Part shown: one piece after another, positions 50,434 through 58,294 of the stretch
Layout: each line of letters begins with the position of its first letter
Numbering within the stretch: the first letter of the stretch is position 1
From: a virus
Strand: one strand, 5' to 3'
DNA: 64,000 nucleotides
Virus record (IMG/VR): IMGVR_UViG_3300050343_000190
Location: 22,212-86,211 of that record
The notes under the pieces: model-generated
Databases searched by the model: none
Seen by the model: the letters and a program-made list of their open reading frames with translations, nothing else
Told to the model about the DNA's origin: nothing
Translations under genes and position numbers: made by a program

Positions 50434-51108
50434 ATGGAGTTTAATGGTGATTTTGTAAGACCTTTCGGGCCCACTATACTGGAAGCAGATTGTCCTGATT
50501 TTATTGTTGAAGGTATTAATGAGTATACCGATAAAATTCTTGCAGATCCTCATCTTAGGAATGAGCACAGTAGTTTCAACGAGGTAAGAAGAAATTTGTT
50601 GGGACGTGATTTAGAGTGTGTATTTTTGGATCGTGATTTCTGTGAAGATATTGGTCTAATTGATTATCTCAATTACTGTAAAGATGAATATATTGAAGAA
50701 TTGGATGGTCTTGAGATGTGTCATGCGTGGAAAGATAAAAATATTGAAATCAGACCAGAAGGGAATATAGAATCTAGTAAGTTTTTAGATGTTTGGGTAA
50801 ACATTTACGAAGAGAATGATTTCACTCCTGTTCATGATCATGGAGGAGATCTTAGTGGTATTATTATTTTAGATATTCCAGAACAAGATTACAGTGAAAT
50901 CCCTGAGGGTCAAGATCTTCCTATATTTGGTAAACTTAGTTTTCTTTATGGAGAAAACAGTGGTACTCAAAAATATGATTATTTTCCAGAACAAGAAATA
51001 GGGATGACTTTCCTTTTCCCTACAAGCTTACCACATCTTTGCTATCCCCATCGCGTTAAAGGAAAACAGAGACGTACCCTAAGTTTTAATTTTCAATTAT
51101 GCGACTGA
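50434..51108 (+). CDS. 2OG-Fe(II) oxygenase-like protein (224 aa)
   Basis: Prolyl-4-hydroxylase-type double-stranded beta helix. WVNIYEENDFTPVHDHGGDLSGIIIL (in parts) has the iron-binding H-x-H/D site, and TSLPHLCYPHRVKGKQRRTLSFNF gives the distal His and the Arg that binds 2-oxoglutarate. Intact, with its own GGAG site. Such genes are common in T4-like cyanophages. The substrate (protein, DNA or lipid) is unknown. It lies between gp43 and uvsX. Confidence 0.85.
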   Translation: MEFNGDFVRPFGPTILEADCPDFIVEGINEYTDKILADPHLRNEHSSFNEVRRNLLGRDLECVFLDRDFCEDIGLIDYLNYCKDEYIEELDGLEMCHAWKDKNIEIRPEGNIESSKFLDVWVNIYEENDFTPVHDHGGDLSGIIILDIPEQDYSEIPEGQDLPIFGKLSFLYGENSGTQKYDYFPEQEIGMTFLFPTSLPHLCYPHRVKGKQRRTLSFNFQLCD

Positions 51109-51139
51109 GATAGAACTAAAAACACTTCACTATTAAATT

Positions 51140-52156
51140 ATGGATTTTCTAAAAGACATTGTAAAAGAGATTGGCGATGAATACACAAAACTCGCATCCG
51201 ATATTGACGACTCTGAAGAATTTGTTGATACGGGTTCGTACATCTTTAACGGATTTGTTCAGGTAGCATATTTGGTGGTGTATCTGGGAATAAGATTACT
51301 GCCATTGCTGGGGAGTCTAGCACTGGAAAAACTTTCTTCAGTCTCGCTGTGGTTAAGAATTTTTTGGACAGTAATCCTGGTGGGTATTGCTCTATATTTT
51401 GATACAGAAGCTGCAGTTAACAAGCAACTACTAGAGAGTCGTGGTATCGACATGAATCGTCTTGTAGTGGTCAATGTCGTAACTATCGAAGACTTCCGTA
51501 GCAAGGCTCTAAGAGCGGTAGACATCTATCTCAAAACACCCGAGGATGATCGCAAACCATTGATGTTTGTGCTAGACTCTTTAGGGATGCTTTCGACTGA
51601 GAAAGAGATCCGTGATGCTTTGGATGATAAACAAGTCCGAGACATGACTAAATCTCAACTCGTTAAAGGGGCATTCCGTATGCTTACTCTTAAACTGGGT
51701 CAAGCAAAAATTCCCATGATTGTTACTAACCACACTTACGATGTTATCGGATCTTATGTACCTACAAAAGAAATGGGTGGAGGCAGTGGACTCAAGTATG
51801 CTGCATCTACAATCATCTATCTCACAAAGAAAAAAGAAAAGGATGGAACGTCAGTCGTCGGAAATCTTATCAAGGCTAAGACTCACAAGTCACGTTTAAG
51901 CAAGGAGAACAAAGATGTTACAGTTCGTCTTTATTACGATGAGCGTGGTCTTGATCGATATTTTGGTCTTCTTGAGTTGGGTGAACTGGGAGGTCTGTGG
52001 AAAAATGTTGCAGGTCGTTATGAAATGACGGTTGACGGTGAAACTAAAAAGGTATATGCTAAGGCGATCCTTAAAGATCCAGAGGTTTACTTTACACCCG
52101 AAGTAATGGAACAATTGGATGCAGTTGCAAAAGAGCAGTTCAGTTATGGATCCTGA
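51140..52156 (+). CDS. uvsX: UvsX recombinase (RecA type), internal compensating frameshifts
   Basis: Strand-exchange protein. Walker B region is [12 protein letters not shown]1/L2 and Q-motif region [21 protein letters not shown]. The literal frame is open throughout (338 aa), but from about 51262 to 51395 it reads a false hydrophobic segment. In the adjacent frame the same bases give [18 protein letters not shown] then [13 protein letters not shown], i.e. the Walker A motif GESSTGKT. So two opposite indels near 51260 and 51395 cancel, and the real protein is normal UvsX of about 338 aa. Confidence 0.95.
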   Translation: MDFLKDIVKEIGDEYTKLASDIDDSEEFVDTGSYIFNGFVQVAYLVVYLGIRLLPLLGSLALEKLSSVSLWLRIFWTVILVGIALYFDTEAAVNKQLLESRGIDMNRLVVVNVVTIEDFRSKALRAVDIYLKTPEDDRKPLMFVLDSLGMLSTEKEIRDALDDKQVRDMTKSQLVKGAFRMLTLKLGQAKIPMIVTNHTYDVIGSYVPTKEMGGGSGLKYAASTIIYLTKKKEKDGTSVVGNLIKAKTHKSRLSKENKDVTVRLYYDERGLDRYFGLLELGELGGLWKNVAGRYEMTVDGETKKVYAKAILKDPEVYFTPEVMEQLDAVAKEQFSYGS

Positions 52157-52247
52157 AGAATACGAACATATTAATGACGATCCGCATGACGGGTGGTGGT
52201 TAATACCAGAAAATCAAGAAGAGGAAGACACTAATGGAGAAAGTTGA
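52146..52247 (+). CDS. Very small acidic protein (33 aa)
   Basis: ATG at 52146 overlaps the uvsX end and the stop overlaps the helicase start by 14 bp, giving continuous coupling between uvsX and gp41. [20 protein letters not shown], then an acidic tail. Composition is protein-like; no function known. Confidence 0.5.
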   Translation: MDPEEYEHINDDPHDGWWLIPENQEEEDTNGES

Positions 52248-53610
52248 GTTTCTAATTCTTAGAAACCTTTTATATAATGAAGAATTTTTGAGGAAGGTTC
52301 TTCCTTTTTTGAAAGGAGAATACTTTGAGGATACTAATCAAAAAACAGTATTTGAAGAGATCTCTTCTTTCGTAGAAAAGTATAACGAACCAATGACGAA
52401 AGAAGCATCTCTCTATTGAAATTGGAAAAAGATCTGATATCAATGAATCATCTTATAAAGAACTGAATCATTTGATTTCTTGTTTAGATGATGTTTCTGT
52501 AGAATTTAATTGGTTGATTGATACAACAGAGACTTGGTGTAGGGATCGTGCAATTTATCTTGCATTGATGGATTCTATCAACATTGCAGATGGTAATGAT
52601 GAGAAGAAAACTCGTGATGCAATACCTAGTATCTTATCGGATGCTTTATCTGTTAGTTTTGATAATCATGTTGGTCATGATTACCTAGAAGATTATCTAG
52701 AACGGTATGAATCTTATCATAGGAAAGAAGATCGCATCCCATTTGATATTGATTACTTCAATAAAATTACGAAAGGTGGTCTTCCTAATAAGACTCTTAA
52801 TATCGCTCTTGCTGGTACTGGTGTGGGCAAGTCTTTATTCATGTGTCATATGGCTGCTTCTTCTTTACTTCAAGGTCGTAATGTATTGTACATTACTCTT
52901 GAGATGGCTGAAGAAAAAATTGCAGAAAGAATTGACGCTAATCTTCTTAATGTAAATATTCAAGAACTCACCGATCTTCCTAAAGTAATGTTTGAGAATA
53001 AGGTAACAAACCTTGCACAAAAAACTCAAGGCACTCTTATAATCAAAGAATATCCTACAGCATCGGCACATAGTGGACATTTTAAATCACTTCTTAATGA
53101 ACTTGCACTTAAGAAATCATTTAGACCTGATATTATTTTCATTGATTACCTTAATATATGTGCTTCCAGCAGGTATCGCGGAAACAGCAATGTCAATTCA
53201 TATTCATATATCAAATCAATTGCTGAAGAGCTTAGAGGACTGGCTGTTGAGTCAAACGTCCCTATCGTTTCTGCCACGCAGACCACTCGTTCTGGTTATG
53301 GTAGCTCTGATGTTGACCTTACTGATACTAGTGAATCCTTTGGTCTCCCTGCTACTGCTGATCTTATGTTTGCCCTTATTTCTACTGAAGAACTCGAATC
53401 CTTGGGACAGATATGGTGAAGCAATTGAAGAATAGATATAATGATGGGAATGTAAACAAACGATTTGTAGTTGGTATTGACCGTGCTAAGATGCGTTTGT
53501 ATGATTGTGAACAATCTGCTCAGAATGATATCCTTGACTCTGGGCAAGAAGAGGAGTATACTAATGATGATCAAAAACCCAAGAAATCATTTGAGGGATT
53601 TAAATTCTAA
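52234..53610 (+). CDS. gp41: Replicative helicase gp41 (DnaB type), frameshifted
   Basis: Hexameric 5'-3' helicase of the primosome. N-terminal domain MEKVEFLILRNLLYNEEFL; RecA core with Walker A LAGTGVGKSLF, NVLYITLEMAEE, Walker B DIIFIDYLN, and SATQTTRSGYG, with the DnaB-like LPATADLMFAL. Frame changes near 52415 and 53410. The acidic C-terminus (EEEYTNDDQKPKKSFEGFKF) resembles a single-strand or gp59 binding tail. Corrected length is about 457 aa (T4 475). Followed with no gap by the next gene. Confidence 0.95.
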
Positions 53611-53936
53611 TGAACGGATACTATTCTGTATTTAATCCTAGAGGAGAAAAGATTGCCGACTGCGGTACTGGAAAAGATGCAGTCAATCTCATCGGTATGA
53701 GAAATGCTAGATGGGATGGGCATTATTATAGTTTCATTCCTCTTCCAGGTGATATCGTTGATGTAAATTCTACTAAGCAACTTCCTACCAGAGACATCGT
53801 AGTTAATATGGATGGTGGTGTAGGTGGTTCTTGGAAAGAAGTAGATTGCATTGAAGTCAATGATCATTACCTAGATGTTCAGCAAAAATTACCTCAGTCC
53901 AAACAAGAACCATTTATCCCTAATTTTCATGACTAG
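53610..53936 (+). CDS. Conserved phage protein (108 aa)
   Basis: Starts MNGYYSVFNPRGEKIADCG; contains KDAVNLIGMRNARWDGHYY and FIPLPGDIVDVNS. It looks like a small alpha/beta domain for which no family is recognised. The stop lies 8 bp inside mazG. Confidence 0.55.
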   Translation: MNGYYSVFNPRGEKIADCGTGKDAVNLIGMRNARWDGHYYSFIPLPGDIVDVNSTKQLPTRDIVVNMDGGVGGSWKEVDCIEVNDHYLDVQQKLPQSKQEPFIPNFHD

Positions 53937-54339
53937 TAAAGTAAACACTGATGCATATCTTGAGTTTGTGAATGCCGTCACATCTCAACCCAGTCAAGAT
54001 GCTGATGCCTTTGAGTATCGTATTCAAGAACTTCGTGGAGAAGGATTTGAAACACATCGACTTCTAACTGCTGCTGTAGGAATGTCTGCTGAGGCAGGTG
54101 AGTTTACTGAAGTTGTAAAGAAGATTATCTTCCAAGGTAAACCAGTAAATGAAGAGAATATGTTTCATTTAAAACGTGAACTTGGGGACATCATGTGGTA
54201 TGTTGCACAGGCATGTATGGGTCTCAATGTTTCTCTTGATGAAGTCATTGAGATGAATGTTGATAAACTCAAAGCAAGATATCCTGGTGGAGAGTTTGAT
54301 GTCCATTATTCTGAAAACCGTAAACAAGGAGATGTATGA
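53929..54339 (+). CDS. mazG: MazG nucleotide pyrophosphohydrolase
   Basis: Hydrolyses dNTPs or ppGpp-like nucleotides; MazG is a known cyanophage auxiliary gene. The start ATG at 53929 (MTSKVNTDAYLEF) is chosen over 53875 because the upstream gene ends at 53936. The metal-binding E-x-x-E and E-x-x-D pairs are in SAEAGEFTEVVKK and KRELGDIMWYV, followed by NVDKLKARYPGGEFD. 136 aa, intact. Confidence 0.93.
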   Translation: MTSKVNTDAYLEFVNAVTSQPSQDADAFEYRIQELRGEGFETHRLLTAAVGMSAEAGEFTEVVKKIIFQGKPVNEENMFHLKRELGDIMWYVAQACMGLNVSLDEVIEMNVDKLKARYPGGEFDVHYSENRKQGDV

Positions 54340-54566
54340 TTATGAAACTTGAAATCACACTTGACGAATATCAAAAAGCAGGAGAAGAGTTCTGGCCTAA
54401 GTACTTCTATGTTGCTAAAGAACTTGGTGAAGGAACAAAACCAGAACAAGTTCTAAAAGTAATGGAATCTCTTGCTGGTGTTGCTATGAAAAATAAAGTT
54501 AAAGATAAAATTGGACCCTTTGGTTTTAATAAAAAATCCGAAGAAGAAGTGAAACCCGAACAGTAA
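54336..54566 (+). CDS. Conserved small phage protein (76 aa)
   Basis: ATG at 54336 overlaps the mazG stop (GTATGA); the ATG at 54342 may be the real start (MKLEITLDEYQKAGEEF). A helical protein with VLKVMESLAGVAMKNKVKDKIGPFGF. No motif; in the small-gene run downstream of mazG. Confidence 0.55.
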   Translation: MIMKLEITLDEYQKAGEEFWPKYFYVAKELGEGTKPEQVLKVMESLAGVAMKNKVKDKIGPFGFNKKSEEEVKPEQ

Positions 54567-54571
54567 TTATC

Positions 54572-54766
54572 ATGGACTACAAACCATATTCTATAGAGTG
54601 GCATAGATACAGGTACTTAAGAGAAGCACTTGATAAGTACATGGACGATGGTGTTGAAAACCAAATCATCCTTAACGACATTCTAAATATAGTGTGTGAT
54701 CGTCAATCTAAGGCACATAAAGAGTTTACCAGACTTTCCGATCTAGAATCAAAACTACGAGAGTAA
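54572..54766 (+). CDS. Small protein (64 aa)
   Basis: MDYKPYSIEWHRYRYLREALDK, then DDGVENQIILNDILNIV and AHKEFTRLSDLESKL. Helical, with a coiled-coil tail. No known family. Confidence 0.55.
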   Translation: MDYKPYSIEWHRYRYLREALDKYMDDGVENQIILNDILNIVCDRQSKAHKEFTRLSDLESKLRE

Positions 54767-54767
54767 T

Positions 54768-55082
54768 ATGTTATCTACTCAATACAGACTAAGACTAGAG
54801 TTCATCTGTAAAAAGATTGCTAACAAAGAAGAAGTTCAGTTAGATGATATGGTTTGGGTGCAGAAACTAGCAAAGTCTCATACACTTGCTAGAGACTGGT
54901 TGCAAAAAGCACGTCGTCAAGCGTCTCAGGATATTGAGGAAGGTAGTATAGATGATTTTATGAATAGGATGGGATTAGGAGATCCCGACCCATCCAATCA
55001 TAAGACGGGATTCGATAGTGCAGAAGATATTTCAGATTGGTTCAAACAAGATAGACCTGATGATTGGAGGCAACGTGACTGA
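54768..55082 (+). CDS. Conserved phage protein (104 aa)
   Basis: MLSTQYRLRLEFICKKIANKEEV, then LDDMVWVQKLAKSHTLARDWLQKARRQ and an acidic tail. Helical, possibly DNA- or protein-binding through the basic LARDWLQKARR helix. Ends overlapping a small downstream gene. Confidence 0.55.
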   Translation: MLSTQYRLRLEFICKKIANKEEVQLDDMVWVQKLAKSHTLARDWLQKARRQASQDIEEGSIDDFMNRMGLGDPDPSNHKTGFDSAEDISDWFKQDRPDDWRQRD

Positions 55083-55221
55083 AAAAAATGTTCCTAGATC
55101 GAGTTTACAAAAAATTGTCGAAGATCTTGATGGAGAAATTAACTATCAAGATCTGATAGATGCAAACGGTAGACCAGCTAAAAGAATTATTATAACTTAT
55201 AGGGAAGAGGAAATTTGTTAA
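55075..55221 (+). CDS. Small protein (48 aa), GTG start
   Basis: GTG at 55075 overlaps the upstream stop by 8 bp. VTEKNVPRSSLQKIVEDL, then DGEINYQDLIDANGRPAKRIIITY. The DG-x-I ... K-R-I-I-I-T-Y core is shared with the proteins at 55445 and 55752. Function unknown. Confidence 0.5.
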   Translation: MTEKNVPRSSLQKIVEDLDGEINYQDLIDANGRPAKRIIITYREEEIC

Positions 55222-55458
55222 ATGGAACAAGATGCCATCAACCTAACTCTTATACATGAGTGGATGACGGTACATGATGCCAAACTTCTACTCCATGATT
55301 ACTATATGAAGGTAAGATCTCATAAAAAGTATCATGGATGGAAGACGGTTAAAACTCATATGAATATGTTTTATGGACATCTTCAAAGAGACTCTGAAGT
55401 AAACTTGAGAGCAAGGATTGATCTCATTAAGTCACGTAACCATAATGAAAAAAATTAA
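55222..55458 (+). CDS. Small conserved phage protein (78 aa)
   Basis: MEQDAINLTLIHEWMTVHDAK, then LLHDYYMKVRSHKKYHGW and NMFYGHLQRDSEVNL. Helical; no known family. ATG directly follows the upstream stop. Confidence 0.55.
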   Translation: MEQDAINLTLIHEWMTVHDAKLLLHDYYMKVRSHKKYHGWKTVKTHMNMFYGHLQRDSEVNLRARIDLIKSRNHNEKN

Positions 55459-55759
55459 AATTACTCCTCAAACATATATTGATATGAATGAAGAGATGGA
55501 AAAAGACGACACTCCTCTTAGGATTGTTGTTCCTACACAAGAGGCAATTGATAAGTGGGAATCACAACCATCGCCACCATATCAAACTCCACCTCATGTA
55601 GATATGGTTGCTAATATGTGGAAGAAGCATAGAGAGCAACCTAAATCCGGTCCTGAAGCAGATAAGATTGCTGGACTCGCTCTTATTAGAAGAGCAGGTG
55701 GTTTACTGGATGCTAAAGTTGAATATCTAGATAACAAAATCGTAATTACTTATGGATGA
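55445..55759 (+). CDS. Conserved phage protein (104 aa)
   Basis: ATG at 55445 (MKKIKITPQTYIDMNEEME) overlaps the upstream gene by 14 bp. Contains YQTPPHVDMVANMWKKH and a C-terminal AGLALIRRAGGLLDAKVEYLD plus KIVITYG. The final domain matches the neighbours at 55075 and 55752 in pattern. Function unknown. Confidence 0.55.
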   Translation: MKKIKITPQTYIDMNEEMEKDDTPLRIVVPTQEAIDKWESQPSPPYQTPPHVDMVANMWKKHREQPKSGPEADKIAGLALIRRAGGLLDAKVEYLDNKIVITYG

Positions 55760-55940
55760 TTTTAACGTACCAGGATCAAATAAAAGTCAAATGGATGATG
55801 AGTCCAGAAAATTTGCATTTCAAATACAACTAGATAATATATGTAGAATATTAGATGGTAAAGTATCTCATTTTACATGTAATAGTAAAACTACTACTTA
55901 CAATAAAATTGTAATCGAATATAACCAAGAAAACAAATGA
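55752..55940 (+). CDS. Small protein (62 aa)
   Basis: MDDFNVPGSNKSQMDDE, then FQIQLDNICRILDGKVSH and TTTYNKIVIEYNQENK. Same C-terminal pattern (DGK-x-x then a K-I-V-I-x-Y strand) as the two nearby small proteins. Overlaps upstream and downstream genes, so translation is coupled. Confidence 0.55.
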   Translation: MDDFNVPGSNKSQMDDESRKFAFQIQLDNICRILDGKVSHFTCNSKTTTYNKIVIEYNQENK

Positions 55941-56181
55941 CTATTCAAGCGTGGATTTACAGCAACGGTAATCAAGAATGTGAGAGAGTGCTGGTATGCT
56001 TCTCAAAAATATCTACAATGATTTTAACGAATATAATCTGAATAAAGAATTTACCGAAAATCAATTTCAAGCAGAGTTTGGAAAAGAAGCAGAATATCCC
56101 CAGATTGCAATTGGAGTTCATCACATAGGAACTCTAAAAGAAACACTTCATTACTTAAAAGACCACAGTTTAATTTTATGA
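55937..56181 (+). CDS. Glutaredoxin-like protein, frameshifted
   Basis: ATG at 55937 gives M-T-I-Q-A-W-I-Y-S-N-G-N-Q-E-C-E-R. After a frame change near 55993: LLKNIYNDFNEYNLNKEFTENQF, EYPQIAIGVHHIGTLKETLHYL. The thioredoxin fold is supported by the cis-Pro in YPQIAIG and the GTLKE/HIG turn, but the usual C-x-x-C is replaced by N-G-N-Q-E-C-E-R with one Cys. About 82 aa. Cyanophages often have this as an NrdC-like glutaredoxin; a monothiol or non-redox role is possible. Confidence 0.7.
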
Positions 56182-56456
56182 ATACTCAACCTTATCCAGA
56201 TGAGATGTTTGACGAAGCTGCTCGTAGAGAAGCATCTAATGAAGAAGTAGATTGGATCGATGATGCTTTCTATGTTAAAAAAACCAGATATGGATTATTC
56301 ATCAGTGTTAAAAAAAATGGTGATAATTTTCTTACTGGTGCAACACATGATGGTGTTTTAGAGATGTCACGCTGGCATCTTAAATGTGAGCAAGATGGAA
56401 CACTTGAACAGTATACTCGTGTAGTTGGATCTGCATTTGTCGATGGAAAACTTTGA
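56178..56456 (+). CDS. Conserved phage protein (92 aa)
   Basis: ATG overlaps the upstream stop (TTATGA). MNTQPYPDEMFDEAARRE, then VDWIDDAFYVKKTRYGLFISVKK and EMSRWHLKCEQDG. Probably a small alpha/beta domain; no known family. Confidence 0.55.
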   Translation: MNTQPYPDEMFDEAARREASNEEVDWIDDAFYVKKTRYGLFISVKKNGDNFLTGATHDGVLEMSRWHLKCEQDGTLEQYTRVVGSAFVDGKL

Positions 56457-56643
56457 TTTAAAAAAGTATGAGTTTGCAGGATTAGAGAGAGACCCTGTAA
56501 GTATTCTTAGGTTAATTAGTGAGTTAGAAGGATCTTCTCAAATGCTAAAATATATGGGGTTTGAAGATGATATGAATGCTCTTAACGATATGAAAAAAAA
56601 ATATTATAAACTTTACTTCAAAGCAAAGAAAGAGTATAATTGA
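56443..56643 (+). CDS. Small helical protein (66 aa)
   Basis: ATG at 56443 (MENFDLKKYEFAGLERD) is chosen over 56425 as it gives only a 14-bp overlap with the upstream gene. Helical, ending KKKYYKLYFKAKKEYN. Function unknown. Followed 8 bp later by a tRNA gene. Confidence 0.5.
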   Translation: MENFDLKKYEFAGLERDPVSILRLISELEGSSQMLKYMGFEDDMNALNDMKKKYYKLYFKAKKEYN

Positions 56644-56651
56644 ATATGTAA

Positions 56652-56723
56652 TCCTCTTTAGCTCAGCGGTAGAGCGAACGACTGTTAATCGTTTGGTCCC
56701 TGGTTCGATCCCAGGAAGGGGAG
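56652..56723 (+). tRNA. tRNA-Asn (anticodon GUU)
   Basis: Cloverleaf visible: acceptor TCCTCTT with AAGGGGA, D-arm AGCTCAGCGGTAGAGC, anticodon stem AACGA/TCGTT with loop CTGTTAA (GUU), and T-arm with GGTTCGATCC between CCTGG/CCAGG. The 3' CCA is not encoded. AT-rich phage genomes use many AAU/AAC codons, which this tRNA would help read. It is followed directly by a late promoter octamer. Confidence 0.93.
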
Positions 56724-56726
56724 TTT

Positions 56727-56734
56727 TATAAATA
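56727..56734 (+). promoter_or_regulatory. T4-type late promoter TATAAATA after the tRNA
   Basis: Exact TATAAATA just after the tRNA and 26 bp before the next ATG. Confidence 0.6.
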
Positions 56735-56759
56735 TCTTTATAACTAATTGTAGTGTAAG

Positions 56760-57527
56760 ATGAATTCCAAAGAAGTTAAATCTCTGTGGGAAGCATATGC
56801 TTCTGTTTACGCTCCTCAGGAAGTAGAAGAAGGTATTCGTGATTTAGATCCAGAGAAAGGAACTAAGGAGCGTAAAGCAAAGTTAGAAAAAAAACGTGGT
56901 ATGAAGATGGATGACCATCCTCAGTACAAGAAAGAAGATGTTGAGTCTGAAGGATATGAACCAATGACTCCTGAACGCAAAATGCGTGTTGATAAGGCAA
57001 AGAAAGGTGCCTATGATAAGGACATGATGGCACAATCCAAGGGTGATACCAAGGAAGCTGATAAGCAGTTCAAACGCCGTATGGCCATGGACTTCAAAAC
57101 TAAGATGAAGAAAGAAGAAGTTGATACTTTTGATTTAGTGTTTGAAATTCTTGATGAAGAGATTGAGAATGCATTAGAAGTTATGTCTCAACTAACTCCT
57201 GATGAAGTTCAAGAAATTGCAGAAGGTGATCTTGCAGCAAAGGCAAGAGCAAAAGCAGTTGAAATGGGACGTAAGAGAAGAAGTTCTGCAGAGTATAAGA
57301 GAGGTGGTGCAAGAGGCACTGGTAGAAGTGAAAGAGCAGCATATGATCTTGCTAATGCTCAACAAAGTACTAATGCTGACTTAGGTAGTCAGAAAAGAAC
57401 TGATAAAGCTTCTGGTATGCGGGGTCATCAGAATAAATCTGTTAAGAAGACTGGATCATATGATTACGGTGCCGTCTTAGATAAGAAAGATCCTAAGAAG
57501 AATCCTAAGCATACTGCTAATAAGTAA
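56760..57527 (+). CDS. Large charged, basic protein (255 aa)
   Basis: MNSKEVKSLWEAYASVYAPQEVEEG start, then a charged region, an acidic helical block DLVFEILDEEIENALEVM, and a basic repeat region (ARAKAVEMGRKRRSSAEYKRGGARG) ending near KKNPKHTANK. Low in hydrophobic residues. The WEAYASVY segment and the FDLVFEILDEEIENAL block recur in other marine phage virion-linked proteins. It follows a late promoter. Possible internal head protein or DNA-binding protein; inferred. Confidence 0.6.
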   Translation: MNSKEVKSLWEAYASVYAPQEVEEGIRDLDPEKGTKERKAKLEKKRGMKMDDHPQYKKEDVESEGYEPMTPERKMRVDKAKKGAYDKDMMAQSKGDTKEADKQFKRRMAMDFKTKMKKEEVDTFDLVFEILDEEIENALEVMSQLTPDEVQEIAEGDLAAKARAKAVEMGRKRRSSAEYKRGGARGTGRSERAAYDLANAQQSTNADLGSQKRTDKASGMRGHQNKSVKKTGSYDYGAVLDKKDPKKNPKHTANK

Positions 57528-57532
57528 AAACT

Positions 57533-58294
57533 ATGGCGGGTAAAAACAAGGGATTAGACTTTGAACATGCTGTAATGTATGCCGCTACCTCTAGAGTTAA
57601 TGAACCCAGGAGTAGAGAGAACCAAGAATCTTTTGATGAGGCAGCAAAAAAGTGGCCAAGCATTGAAAAGAGTATACAAGATAAAGCAACTGACTTGGTT
57701 CTCGATATGGCACCAGTAAGGGACAAGCAGTCATATTTTAAATCTTTTAAAAAAATGTCTGGTGGAACCGAACCAAAAACGGATATCTTATTTGTTAAGG
57801 GAGGGAAAAAATATAAATGTTCTATGAAATGGGGAAACTCTTTTCAACTAACAAGTTCGGGTATTGATACTTCTGTTCAAGTTCTTACAAAAGTACTAAA
57901 AAAAGTTGCTTCCCAAATGGGAAAAAGTAATATGTCTGCAGTTGAATTGGGTACTTTGCAATTAATTATTGAACAAATTGCAAATAAGTTTGAAAATAAT
58001 ACTGGAACAATGACTGCTCCCCAAGCAGAAAAATTAATGAAAGATGTTAATAAAGCAGGTGGTATTAATGAGCAACTTCAAGATATTTTAGGATCTAGAA
58101 AATCACCTGATGGATCAAAAGCATATGACGCATTTAAATTTGAACTCACTAAAGAGTGTATGACTGGTGAACTTACTTTTGCAAATGATAAAGATAAAGC
58201 AGCAGATCATTTGTTAACTGAAAATGGTCTTAAACCTATAGATGATAAGGCTATCCGCGAAGTAATGAAGAAAGCAGACTGTTGTATTTGGTAG
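57533..58294 (+). CDS. Unknown protein, linked to the nucleotidyltransferase
   Basis: MAGKNKGLDFEHAVMYAATSR, then FDEAAKKWPSIEKSIQDKA, KKYKCSMKWGNSFQLTSSG and NVTGTMTA-like sequence, ending with a frame that runs into the next gene. The phrase YKCSMKWGNSFQLTS-G resembles a restriction-endonuclease-like D-x-x...x-x-K core with earlier TDILFV (D) and KYKCSMKWG (S-M-K), an observation, not proof. About 250 aa. The last ~10 residues may really belong to the next gene's start. Confidence 0.55.
   Translation: MAGKNKGLDFEHAVMYAATSRVNEPRSRENQESFDEAAKKWPSIEKSIQDKATDLVLDMAPVRDKQSYFKSFKKMSGGTEPKTDILFVKGGKKYKCSMKWGNSFQLTSSGIDTSVQVLTKVLKKVASQMGKSNMSAVELGTLQLIIEQIANKFENNTGTMTAPQAEKLMKDVNKAGGINEQLQDILGSRKSPDGSKAYDAFKFELTKECMTGELTFANDKDKAADHLLTENGLKPIDDKAIREVMKKADCCIW

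Noticed and set aside
51262-51395. Hydrophobic membrane segment in UvsX
   Set aside because: The adjacent frame gives the conserved P-loop; the hydrophobic reading is an artefact of two indels.
56640-56760. Additional tRNA genes next to tRNA-Asn
   Set aside because: Only one cloverleaf can be folded; the flanks are coding sequence and a late promoter.
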